Source: CAYTSW01 sp964440605
GTDB taxonomy: Bacteria > Planctomycetota > Phycisphaerae > Phycisphaerales > UBA1924
Assembly (NCBI GenBank): GCA_964440605.1
Contig: CAYTSW010000029.1
Coordinates: 1 to 24,891 of the forward strand
Reading direction: 5' to 3'
DNA length: 24,891 nt
Numbering within the stretch: the first letter of the stretch is position 1; every line of letters begins with the position of its first letter. The notes beneath the pieces are model-generated. The model was not told the origin of the DNA. It was given only the letters and a program-made list of their open reading frames with translations, and did not search any database. Both the position numbers and the translations under genes were made by a program. Positions 15,649-23,333 of this stretch are shown here, in pieces.

Positions 15649-15682
15649 TCCACCGCGGGTTCGCCTCCCGTCCGTCGGTGGA
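15649..15682. other. Nested inverted repeat between gcvPA and the M28 peptidase gene
   Basis: TCCACCG (15649-15655) pairs with CGGTGGA (15676-15682), and inside it CGGG/CCCG form a further short stem. It lies between two divergent genes and could act as an operator or as a structured leader of gcvPA. There is no T-tract. Confidence 0.4.
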
Positions 15683-15798
15683 TGTCGCATCGCGATGAAC
15701 GGGCGACGGGTACTATCGATCGACCAAGGCGAGCGGCTTGCGCCGGACGATAGCGTGCGCGGCTCGGTCATCCGTCCATTCACGAAAGGATCTCCCGC

Positions 15799-17841
15799 AT
15801 GCCGCGCCGACGCGACGATGGTGTTCTGACCCGCTCGCTTGTGCTCGCCGCCATCGCCGCGACCCCGCTCGCCGCGCTCGCCGACGACCACGATCACGAC
15901 CACGCCGATGCGCACGCGACCGGCGGCGCGCCCATCTTCACGGAAACGGGCGAGCCTCCCGCCTATGTCATCCGCGACACCGTCAACGCGCTCGGCCCGG
16001 ACACACAGGCCTATATGGGTCACGTCGTCTCCCTCGCCGGACCCTTCTTTGAAGGGCGCGACCCCGACACGCGCGGCAACCGCATCGCCGCCGAGTACAT
16101 CTCCTTCTACTTCGATCGCTTCGGGCTCGAGCCCGCCTTCATGGACGAGGTGGACACCCCCAAGGCCGTCGCTTCGCGCCCTTCTTTCGAGCAGCCCTTC
16201 ACGGTGCGCGGCGCGCGTCAGATCGAGTCGGCGGACGCGAAGTATCGCGTCGGCAAGGCCATGCCGCAGGCGCTCGAGCTCGGGGAAGACTTCAACCCGC
16301 TGGGCTTCAGCGCCAACGCGTCCGCGTCGGCGCCCGTCGCCTTCGTCGGCTATTCCATCGAGAACGGGCCCAACGGGTACCACTCGTACGAGCCGGGCGA
16401 CGACCTCGAGGGCCACATCGCGCTGATGTTCCGCTTTGAGCCCATCGACGACGAGGGCAAGAGCCTGTGGACCGGCGGCGGTCGCTGGTCGGCCCGCGCC
16501 GGCCTCGCGGGGAAGATCGAAGCCGCCACCGAGCGCGGCGCCGCGGGCATCATCCTCGTCACAGCGCCCGAAGTGGACGACCCCCGCGCCGAGTACCTCG
16601 ACTCCCACCGCGGCACGAGTTGGAACCTCGACTGCGACGTGCCTGCCGTCGTCATGTCGCCCGAAGCCGCCGACACGCTCATCCGCCGCGCGACCGGCGA
16701 TGCGCACACGCTCACCTCGCTGCGTAGACTCGCCGACGACGGCGAGCACGACGGCGCCAAGCCGCTCACCAACAACGGCGCGCAGGACCTCCAACTCGCG
16801 CTCAACGTCAGCATCGGCGAGGCGCGCACCGTCGAGACCACCAACGTCGGCGGCATCCTCCCGGGCAAGGGCGCGCTCGCGAGCGAGTACGTCATCATCG
16901 GCGGCCACTACGACCATATCGGGTACGGGTACTACGGCTCGCGCTCGCCCCAGCACGCCGGGCACATCCACTGCGGCGCCGACGACAACGCGTCGGGCAC
17001 CGCCGGCGTCCTGCTCGCCGCCGAACGCCTCGCCGAGCGCTACGAGAATCTTCCGGACGATGCCAACGCCCGCTCCATCCTCTTTCTGGCGTTCTCCGCC
17101 GAGGAGATGGGCCTCATTGGCTCGGCCCACTTCGTGCGCAACTCCTTCATCGAGCCCGAAAACGTCACGGCCATGATCAACCTCGACATGATCGGGCGCC
17201 TTGAGGACAACGAGCTCAGCGTCTTCGGCACCGGCACCGCCGAGAACTGGGAGGACATCATCAACGACGTCGTGGTCGAGCACGACCTCGACGTCGAGCT
17301 CCTGCCCAGCGGCGTCGGCGCTTCGGACCACACCAACTTCTACCGCGCCGACATCCCCGTCCTCCACCTCTTCTCCGGCCTGCACGACGAGTACCACACC
17401 GTTCGCGACACCTGGGACACCATCAACTTCCACGGCGGCGCGCGCATCGCCGCCTTCGCCGGCGATCTCGTCTACGAGCTCGCCACGCTCGACGCCGGGC
17501 TCGCCTTCGTCGAGACCGGGGGCACACGCGCCGGACGCAACCGCACCGGGGCTTCGGTCCGCCTCGGCATCATGCCCGACACCGCGGCCTACGCCTCGAG
17601 CGAAGAGATCTACGGTGTCCCCGTGGGCGACGTCTCGCCCGGAACCTCGGCGGGCGAGGCCGGCATGCTCGCCGGCGACCGCATCGTCCGCTGGGGCGGC
17701 GACGACATCCCCGACATCCAGGCGATGATGGCCAAACTCCGCGAGCACAAGCCCGGCGACCGGGTGGAAATCATCGTCGACCGAGACGGCGAAGAGGTCG
17801 CCCTCGACGTCACCCTCCAGGCCCGCAGCTCCGACGGCTGA
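15799..17841 (+). CDS. Secreted M28 family metallopeptidase with PA and PDZ domains
   Basis: This 680-residue exported zinc aminopeptidase-like protein has an N-terminal signal sequence (RSLVLAAIAATPLAALA, ending near residue 28), followed by a His/Asp-rich stretch (DDHDHDHADAHA). A PA-type insertion runs from about 155 to 310 (ARAGLAGKIEAATERGAAGI). The M28 catalytic domain carries all expected di-zinc ligands and the catalytic acid: H370 and D372 (GGHYDH), D395/D396 (GADDNASG), E435/E436 (SAEEMGLIGS), D463 (NLDMIGR) and H533 (HDEYHT). A C-terminal PDZ domain (about 570-676) contains the typical DVSPGTSAGEAGMLAGDRIV segment. AAAGGA lies about eight bases before the ATG. It probably degrades peptides in the periplasm or outside the cell. 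The His-rich stretch after the signal could bind metal, which is inference. Confidence 0.93.
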   Translation: MPRRRDDGVLTRSLVLAAIAATPLAALADDHDHDHADAHATGGAPIFTETGEPPAYVIRDTVNALGPDTQAYMGHVVSLAGPFFEGRDPDTRGNRIAAEYISFYFDRFGLEPAFMDEVDTPKAVASRPSFEQPFTVRGARQIESADAKYRVGKAMPQALELGEDFNPLGFSANASASAPVAFVGYSIENGPNGYHSYEPGDDLEGHIALMFRFEPIDDEGKSLWTGGGRWSARAGLAGKIEAATERGAAGIILVTAPEVDDPRAEYLDSHRGTSWNLDCDVPAVVMSPEAADTLIRRATGDAHTLTSLRRLADDGEHDGAKPLTNNGAQDLQLALNVSIGEARTVETTNVGGILPGKGALASEYVIIGGHYDHIGYGYYGSRSPQHAGHIHCGADDNASGTAGVLLAAERLAERYENLPDDANARSILFLAFSAEEMGLIGSAHFVRNSFIEPENVTAMINLDMIGRLEDNELSVFGTGTAENWEDIINDVVVEHDLDVELLPSGVGASDHTNFYRADIPVLHLFSGLHDEYHTVRDTWDTINFHGGARIAAFAGDLVYELATLDAGLAFVETGGTRAGRNRTGASVRLGIMPDTAAYASSEEIYGVPVGDVSPGTSAGEAGMLAGDRIVRWGGDDIPDIQAMMAKLREHKPGDRVEIIVDRDGEEVALDVTLQARSSDG

Positions 17842-17945
17842 CCGCGACGCGATTCTGCGCAGACGAACCAGCCTCAAGGCCACGCTTGCCCGCACTCAGC
17901 GGTCGAGCGCGCCGGTGGTCACTGCGCTTTCCAATGGTCGCTCGA

Positions 17946-19382
17946 TCAGCTCGGAAGCCCGTTCGCGCCCCTCACCCGCCAGATCACGCCCAACCCGATC
18001 AGCATCATCGACGTTAGTCCGATGCCCACCCACCGGCTCCCGGCGTTTCGCGCTGCCGGGGCGTTGTCTTTCGAAACCGGGCGCACCTCGACGGAAGCCT
18101 CCACGGGCGGTTCCGCCGCCGCGGCCACCGGCACCGGCTGGGTTGCTGCGGGGGCTTCAGTCGCGGGTTGGGGAATCGAAAAGCGCCGCCTGAACTCAAT
18201 CCTCATCGGTGGAGGCCGGCCGGAGGGGTCCTCCGTCCACTCTCCCGTTTCGAGGTCGAACGACCACTGCCCGGTCACCGTCGGGGCCGTCTCATCGACC
18301 TCCTCCGGCCCCTCGACACCCGCGCTGCGGTACGCGCGCGTGAGGGCGTCCTTCACCATCGGTGCAAGGGAACTGTCGGGGAAGGCCTCCATGGCGGCTT
18401 CCATCACCTCGATCGCTTCCATGAGACGACCACGCTCGATGAGCCCGCTCGCCCACGCGTACGACGTCTGCATGTACACCTGATCGAGACTGGCTTCCCG
18501 GATCGCGTCCTCGTCCGCGCCCTCAATCAGCCTCATCACGTCGTCGAGAATCTGCTCGCTGAGGTCATCGAGCAGTTGCCACTGCTTGAGTTGCCACGCG
18601 TCGTGCGCGATGGGGCGGCTGATCAGGTCCAGCCGCGCCGCGCTGTCGACGTACCGCTCGTCGTTGTGGATCTCGAGGTATCCCTCTAACCGCGCTTCGA
18701 CATTGTGCTCGCCCTGCAAGGGTCCGTTGTCCACGATGAACTGCAATGCCGAGACTTCTTCCCAGAGCGAGCCACGGTCCGAATCGCGGATGTGCTCGAC
18801 CGCGCGCGACATCGTGCTCGCCACGTCCTCACGCCGATCGACCGTTGCGAAGTGGTGCGCCGCCTGCATCATGAGCTGGTAGCGGAGGTACGGGTCGGTC
18901 TTGTCGTAGTCCGCCGCCACCATCGCCTCGGCCGCCTCTTCGACGCGGCCGAGCCGGGCGAGCATTTCTCCCTGCATCATCCCGTAGAGCACGCTCGGAC
19001 TGATCTCGAACACGTCGCTGTCGGTGCGCCGGGCCTGCTCAGCCGCGATCCCGTACCACTCGGCCGCGACTTCCGTCTGTCCGGAGAAGCGAGCCGACTG
19101 CGCAATGCCGAACGCGACGGAGGTCGCTTTTCCGGAAGATATTTCTTTGGCTTCTTCGAAAAGCTCCTTCAGGGGCTCGATGCGAGCCGCCCCCTCGTGC
19201 GCTCGGTAGATGTCCCCGTGACGGATGCCGATCTGCTCCGCCGCGCGGCTGCGGTTGACCGACACCATGTAACGCGACCACACCTGAGACTGCGACCATG
19301 CGGCCTCACTGACGACCAGCGTGGCCAGAACGATCCACACCCACCGCCACGCGACAGGATTCCATGCAGAACGAGTGTTCAC
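17946..19382 (-). CDS. Membrane-anchored helical-repeat (TPR-like) protein of unknown function
   Basis: This 478-residue protein has an N-terminal hydrophobic segment (WVWIVLATLVVSEAAWS, signal or anchor). A long alpha-helical body of about 300 residues has TPR-like pairs such as LARLGRVEEAAEAMVAADY and GLIERGRLMEAIEVMEAAME. Then come a short segment with GQWSFDLETGEWTEDP, a Pro/Ala-rich linker and a C-terminal membrane segment (VGIGLTSMMLIGLGVIW) with a basic end. The likely topology is an extracytoplasmic repeat domain tethered at the C-terminus. The GTG at 19382 overlaps the stop of the preceding gene as GTGA, which argues for translational coupling and for this start. I recognise no specific family. 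Its partner is the cysteine-rich exported protein encoded just upstream. Confidence 0.8.
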   Translation of the reverse strand: MNTRSAWNPVAWRWVWIVLATLVVSEAAWSQSQVWSRYMVSVNRSRAAEQIGIRHGDIYRAHEGAARIEPLKELFEEAKEISSGKATSVAFGIAQSARFSGQTEVAAEWYGIAAEQARRTDSDVFEISPSVLYGMMQGEMLARLGRVEEAAEAMVAADYDKTDPYLRYQLMMQAAHHFATVDRREDVASTMSRAVEHIRDSDRGSLWEEVSALQFIVDNGPLQGEHNVEARLEGYLEIHNDERYVDSAARLDLISRPIAHDAWQLKQWQLLDDLSEQILDDVMRLIEGADEDAIREASLDQVYMQTSYAWASGLIERGRLMEAIEVMEAAMEAFPDSSLAPMVKDALTRAYRSAGVEGPEEVDETAPTVTGQWSFDLETGEWTEDPSGRPPPMRIEFRRRFSIPQPATEAPAATQPVPVAAAAEPPVEASVEVRPVSKDNAPAARNAGSRWVGIGLTSMMLIGLGVIWRVRGANGLPS

Positions 19383-20320
19383 GGGCCTACCTCCGGCTCA
19401 GTGGAGCCCGCGGGTGGCGAGGCGCCTTCCAAGGACGCGTTGGGCACCTTGAAGTCCACCCGATCCAAACCGCGCAGGTCCACCTCGCGCAGGGTACCGG
19501 CTTGGAGCATGATGGGGCCTGGCTTCGCATCCTCGTCGCACCAGTCGCCGCAGGCGAGCGGCACGGTGCGGCTTGAGAAGGTGATGGCGCGGCCTGTCCG
19601 CGCCGTACCCGAGACCGCACCGTTCTGGCAGAAACGCTCCTCGTACAAGTCTTGGCCCTCCGCGGTCCACGTGCGGCATCGAAAGACATAACCCGCGTCC
19701 TGGGTGGCGTCCACGTCGTAGTCCGTGTAGATCACGAGCACTTCGAGCCGCTCGCATGGTCGCACCCCGAAGGGTCCGCCGAACTCCCAACCCGTGGTAT
19801 CGGAGAACGTCTTGTTCAACTCCACCGTCGCCGACAGGCCCACGTTCATCCTCGCCTTGGCGAGAACGGACACGAGCATCCCGGCCCGCACCTCCGCCTC
19901 GACCGACGCGGTGATGCTCCCCCCGATGAGCAGCGTGTCCGTGCTCGACCCGTACGCCACCAGGCTGGGCCTGGCGATTTCTCGCGTACAGTTCTCGAAG
20001 TTGAACCTATCCGGTTGCGAGCGCGCGGGCACGTTCTTCTTCACGGTCAACGTTCCCTGCCCGGGGGCGACGGCCTCCTGTCGAGGGAAGCCGAACGGCT
20101 CCTTCGCGCCCGCGGGGCAACCGCAATCTTGCACCATGGTGTCCCAAGCGAACCCCGCGGTGCCGGGCACGTCGAAACGGGACGTCTCGGTCTCTACCTG
20201 CGGCGGGAAGACGAACGGCCTCGGCTCCGCCGACAACTCAGCGGCAATGGGGAGCCCCGCGACAAGCGCCAGTACTCCCGCTCCGCGCCGTCCACACACC
20301 GACCATGGCCATTTGCGCAT
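19379..20320 (-). CDS. Exported cysteine-rich protein of unknown function
   Basis: This 313-residue protein starts at the ATG at 20320, with GAGGAG six bases upstream; the frame stays open to 20482 but without a better start. A signal sequence (GAGVLALVAGLPIAAELSA) probably ends near residue 31. The mature part has eight cysteines (66, 68, 111, 189, 215, 231, 257, 261), an even number compatible with disulfides. The stretch at 134-170 alternates polar and small hydrophobic residues (GGSITASVEAEVRAGMLVSV), as in amphipathic beta-strands, and is followed by KTFSDTTGWEFGGPF and a strand-rich LEVLVIYTDYDVDA segment. This pattern recalls the beta-hairpin regions of aerolysin-like proteins, but no family is assigned. 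It is coupled to the helical-repeat protein gene that follows. Confidence 0.78.
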   Translation of the reverse strand: MRKWPWSVCGRRGAGVLALVAGLPIAAELSAEPRPFVFPPQVETETSRFDVPGTAGFAWDTMVQDCGCPAGAKEPFGFPRQEAVAPGQGTLTVKKNVPARSQPDRFNFENCTREIARPSLVAYGSSTDTLLIGGSITASVEAEVRAGMLVSVLAKARMNVGLSATVELNKTFSDTTGWEFGGPFGVRPCERLEVLVIYTDYDVDATQDAGYVFRCRTWTAEGQDLYEERFCQNGAVSGTARTGRAITFSSRTVPLACGDWCDEDAKPGPIMLQAGTLREVDLRGLDRVDFKVPNASLEGASPPAGSTEPEVGP

Positions 20321-20746
20321 CGAATGCTCCTCAGCACGCCACGAGCCACCACACCCCAATCGACTGAGACGATGCGCAGAGTCTAATCGAACTTCACTCA
20401 ACTCCAACAGATACGATGGGTTTTCACGGGACATGTCAGTAGTTACGCTCAGAAATGGCGTTGCGGCCGCGTCGTGCCGCATTCATGCCCCGCCCACACA
20501 CCAAACATCGAAACCGAGACATGAAGTGTCCCGCGTTCGTTCGACATGTTTCTTCAGTTGGTCTTCAACACGCGACCCGGTCGAAACTCGGCTCGCACAC
20601 TTTGAGGTGTGGGCGCAGGAAGCGAGTCTAGTGCGCACGTTCAGCGCATGCGCACCTTGCGAGCTTGCACGCCGGTCAACCTCGCCACCGCCGCTTGAGC
20701 CCGAGGGCGGCGCGCCACAACGTCGAGCCCCCACTATCCTCCTGTC
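20321..20746. other. 426-base intergenic region between divergent genes
   Basis: No convincing gene is visible. The DNA is less GC-rich than its surroundings. It contains the palindrome GACATGTC (20430-20437) and two more copies of GACATG (20518-20523, 20543-20548). Two inverted repeats are also present: CACAC/GTGTG (20596-20600, 20607-20611) and GTGCGCA/TGCGCAC (20631-20637, 20649-20655, 11-base loop). Promoters for both divergent genes must lie here. A weak candidate for the minus-strand gene is TTGGAG, 16 bases, then TAGACT, near 20380-20410. Confidence 0.55.
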
Positions 20747-21631
20747 ATGATCCGCCCAGCCTTTTCCACCGTTGCCACGCCCCACCTCACGCTCGAGCAG
20801 GTCGCTCGAAAGGCTGCCGAGTGGGGCTATTCCGGCGTCGATCTGCGGTCGTTCGGGTTCGGCGGGCGTGAGCTGGCCTGCGAGCCCGGGCTCACGGCTC
20901 CCGCCAAGGCTCGGAGGATCTTCTCTGACGCGGGCATCGACGTCGCCTCGGTTTCCACGGGTGTTCGCTTCGACGCTCCCGTTCAGCCGCCCGTCTTCGG
21001 ACACGTCCTGCTCGATCGCGAGAAGAGCGTGCACGAGGCCCGACGGTTCCTTGGCATCGCCCGCGGCTGCGGCGCCGAGACGGTCCGCTTCTACGCCTAC
21101 GACGCGCGGCCCCGCGAACGCCGCACCAACCTCCTGCGCCGCATCGCCGGGCGCCTGTACCTCGTCTGTGACGACGCCCGGCATGACCCGATGGACGTGG
21201 TCATCGAGAACGGCGGGGCCTTCAGCCGCGCCGAAGACCTGCTCGAAATCATGGCGGGCGTGGATCACCTGGCGCGTCGGAAGGTGGTCCGTCTCAAGGC
21301 GGCCTACGACCTCGCCGCCGCCCACGCCGCCGGCGAAGACCCCGCCGAGGGCGTCAAGCTCCTGCGCGATCGCCTGGCGCTGGTCCGCGTGCGCGACCGT
21401 CAGGGCCGCGTGCCCTGCGGGCTGGGCGAGGGCGACCTGCCCGCGGAGCCCTTCATCAAGGCGGTCGCCGCCGACGAGCGGACGCGGAACGTCTGGGCGG
21501 TCATGATGTGGGACAAGCTGTGGCACCCGGCGATGGGCGAGGGCGATGACGTCCTGCGCGACGCGGTGCAGAAGCTGTACCGCTGGGCGGGCGAGGCCGC
21601 GGGCACGCTCGTCGAGTCCACCGCCGCCTGA
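20747..21631 (+). CDS. Sugar phosphate isomerase/epimerase-like TIM barrel protein
   Basis: This 294-residue protein has the layout of the xylose isomerase-like TIM barrel family: AFSTVATPHLTLEQVARKAAEWGYSGVDL split by strand-helix units, then EARRFLGIARGCGAETVRFY, VVIENGG (E154) and GLGEGDLP (225-232). These place it in the family, whose members isomerise or epimerise sugars using a divalent metal. The usual metal ligands in the second half are not seen. Where an Asp-x-x-His is expected the sequence reads LKAAYDLAAAH, and where a His-x-x-Asp is expected it reads VRVRD. The protein may therefore be altered in activity. The ATG at 20747 has no clear Shine-Dalgarno. queG follows after 36 bases and may be cotranscribed. 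Confidence 0.75.
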   Translation: MIRPAFSTVATPHLTLEQVARKAAEWGYSGVDLRSFGFGGRELACEPGLTAPAKARRIFSDAGIDVASVSTGVRFDAPVQPPVFGHVLLDREKSVHEARRFLGIARGCGAETVRFYAYDARPRERRTNLLRRIAGRLYLVCDDARHDPMDVVIENGGAFSRAEDLLEIMAGVDHLARRKVVRLKAAYDLAAAHAAGEDPAEGVKLLRDRLALVRVRDRQGRVPCGLGEGDLPAEPFIKAVAADERTRNVWAVMMWDKLWHPAMGEGDDVLRDAVQKLYRWAGEAAGTLVESTAA

Positions 21632-21667
21632 GCGGACTCCACGCGGCTCATCGCCCTACAGATCCAC

Positions 21668-22753
21668 GTGCACCCTGGCGACTCCGCACGCATCTCAGAG
21701 TCCATCGTCGCACGCGCCAAGGCGCTCGGCTTTGCGCTGGCCGGCGTGACGCCCGCCGCGCTATCCGATCATCAACAGGCCTACCGCGACTGGATCGAAG
21801 CCGGCAAGCAAGGCGAGATGCACTATCTCGAGGAGCACGCCGAGCAGCGCCTCGACCCCGACGTCATGCTCCCGGGCGTGAAATCCATCATCCTCGTGGC
21901 CGACCAGTACGCCGCCCGGAACGACCCGCCCGATCAGTCCGACGAACGAGCGCTAGCGCACAACCGTGGCAAGGTCGCCCGCTACGCCCGCGGACGCGAT
22001 TACCACAAAGTCATCAAAAAGCGCCTGCACACGCTGTGCGACGAGCTGATCGAGCAGTTCCCGGGCGAGACCTTCCGCGCCTTCGTCGACACCGCCCCTG
22101 TCCTCGAGCGCGAACACGCCGCCCGGGCCGGGCTGGGCTGGATCGGCAAGCACTCGCTGCTCATCCACCACCGCCGCGGGTCGTACCTCTTCCTGGGCGG
22201 CATCCTCACCACCAAGGATCTCACACCACCCCGCACGCAGCGGACACACCCCGATTACTGCGGCACCTGCACACGCTGCATCGACGCGTGCCCCACCGAC
22301 GCCATCACCCCCTACTCGGTCGACGCCACCCGCTGCATCAGCTACCTCACCATCGAACACCGCTCGACGATCGACCCGGAGTTCTTCAAGGCCATCGGCC
22401 CGTGGATCTACGGCTGCGACATCTGTCAGGAAGTCTGCCCCCACAACTCCAAGCGCACCAAGCTCCCCGTTGGCCGACGCAACGAGGCGTACGACGAGCA
22501 GCGCACCGACTTCGACCTCCTCGAAGTCCTCGGCTGGACCGAGGACGATCGGCGCGCCGCGTTTCAGGGGTCCGCGATGAAGCGTGCGTCGCTCCCGATG
22601 ATGCGTCGCAACGCGCTGATCGCACGCGCCAACGCCGCTCACAGCACCCAATCGCTCGCCGAACTGCACACCGACCTGCGACGCACCGCGAGCGACGACG
22701 AGGAACACCCGCTCGTCCGCGAAACCGCCCGACAGTTGCTCGAGCGGGCCTGA
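21668..22753 (+). CDS. queG: Epoxyqueuosine reductase
   Basis: QueG performs the last step of queuosine synthesis in tRNA, reducing epoxyqueuosine with a cobalamin and two [4Fe-4S] clusters. The 361-residue product has cluster cysteines C198, C201, C204 and C208 (CGTCTRCIDACPTDAI), C223 (RCISYLTIE), and C250, C253 and C257 (YGCDICQEVCPHN). Upstream are FVDTAPVLERE, with the catalytic-type D141, and GLGWIGKHSLLI, both typical of the family. A C-terminal HEAT-like segment (KRASLPMMRRNALIARAN) is present, as in full-length QueG. The GTG at 21668 is used because no ATG occurs at the right place; no strong Shine-Dalgarno is seen. No other queuosine genes are in the window. Confidence 0.95.
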   Translation: MHPGDSARISESIVARAKALGFALAGVTPAALSDHQQAYRDWIEAGKQGEMHYLEEHAEQRLDPDVMLPGVKSIILVADQYAARNDPPDQSDERALAHNRGKVARYARGRDYHKVIKKRLHTLCDELIEQFPGETFRAFVDTAPVLEREHAARAGLGWIGKHSLLIHHRRGSYLFLGGILTTKDLTPPRTQRTHPDYCGTCTRCIDACPTDAITPYSVDATRCISYLTIEHRSTIDPEFFKAIGPWIYGCDICQEVCPHNSKRTKLPVGRRNEAYDEQRTDFDLLEVLGWTEDDRRAAFQGSAMKRASLPMMRRNALIARANAAHSTQSLAELHTDLRRTASDDEEHPLVRETARQLLERA

Positions 22754-22842
22754 GTGTGCCTCTCGACCCGCTGTGACGGCGTTGGCGCATGAATCGTCTT
22801 TCAGACTGGGTTCACCGCTCACGCAGCACGCCGTCGTATGAA

Positions 22843-22848
22843 TATAGT
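22843..22848 (+). promoter_or_regulatory. Candidate -10 element for the DUF883 operon
   Basis: TATAGT matches the -10 consensus at five of six positions and lies in an AT-rich patch 60 bases before the DUF883 start codon. No good -35 hexamer is seen at the usual spacing, which could point to an alternative sigma factor or an activator. Confidence 0.35.
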
Positions 22849-22908
22849 GAAGCGTCGATGGCGCTAGTGTCATCGCGCTCCAATCACTGACTTCCAAAGG
22901 AGGCACAC

Positions 22909-23325
22909 ATGTCTACTCCCAATAACACCCGCAGCACGCCCCCCGACACCGATCGAGACTCCGACGAAGCGGCGTACGAGCGTCACAAGCGTCGTCTCGA
23001 AGAGGATGCGCAGCGCATCGGTCGGAACGCGGGCCAAGCCGCCCGAGAGATGCGGGACCGCGTGCAGGACCGCGCGGAAAACCTTGGCGACCACGCTCGG
23101 GACCGCGCCGATGAGCTGTTTGATCGCGTGCAGCAGGGGGCCGAGCACTTCGGCGAAAAGGCTCGCCATCAAGCCCAACGAGCCGCCGACGCGGCTCGCG
23201 CGGGTGAGGAGCGTGTCGAGGAGTGGCACGACACTGTCCGCCGCAATGTTCGCAAGCATCCCACCACTGCGCTCGTCGCGGCCATCGGTCTCGGCGTCGT
23301 CGTGGGCCGGATCATCGGACGGTAA
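22909..23325 (+). CDS. DUF883 family (ElaB/YqjD-like) membrane-anchored protein
   Basis: This 138-residue protein has a long charged, heptad-like helical region (about 20-112) rich in Arg, Asp, Glu and Ala (MRDRVQDRAENLGDHARDRA). It ends in one C-terminal membrane segment with a glycine pattern (HPTTALVAAIGLGVVVGRII). This is the architecture of DUF883/ElaB-YqjD proteins, which tail-anchor to the inner membrane; in E. coli YqjD binds ribosomes in stationary phase. AAAGGAGG (22896-22903) lies five bases before the ATG and is a near-perfect Shine-Dalgarno, suggesting strong expression. The next gene starts eight bases after the stop and resembles YqjE, so this is a yqjD-yqjE-like pair. Whether this protein binds ribosomes is not shown. 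Confidence 0.85.
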   Translation: MSTPNNTRSTPPDTDRDSDEAAYERHKRRLEEDAQRIGRNAGQAAREMRDRVQDRAENLGDHARDRADELFDRVQQGAEHFGEKARHQAQRAADAARAGEERVEEWHDTVRRNVRKHPTTALVAAIGLGVVVGRIIGR

Positions 23326-23333
23326 TCATCATC

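Noticed and set aside
15583..15798. Glycine riboswitch upstream of gcvPA
   Set aside because: The paired stems and conserved purine-rich segments of the glycine aptamer are not found; only an unrelated inverted repeat is present.
15634..17895. 753-codon open frame on the minus strand opposite the M28 peptidase
   Set aside because: Gly/Ala/Val/Asp/Arg-rich antisense frame with no motifs; the plus-strand gene has intact catalytic residues.
20483..21526. 347-codon minus-strand frame opposite the TIM barrel gene
   Set aside because: No domain is recognisable and the composition is that of an antisense frame; the plus-strand frame has family motifs.
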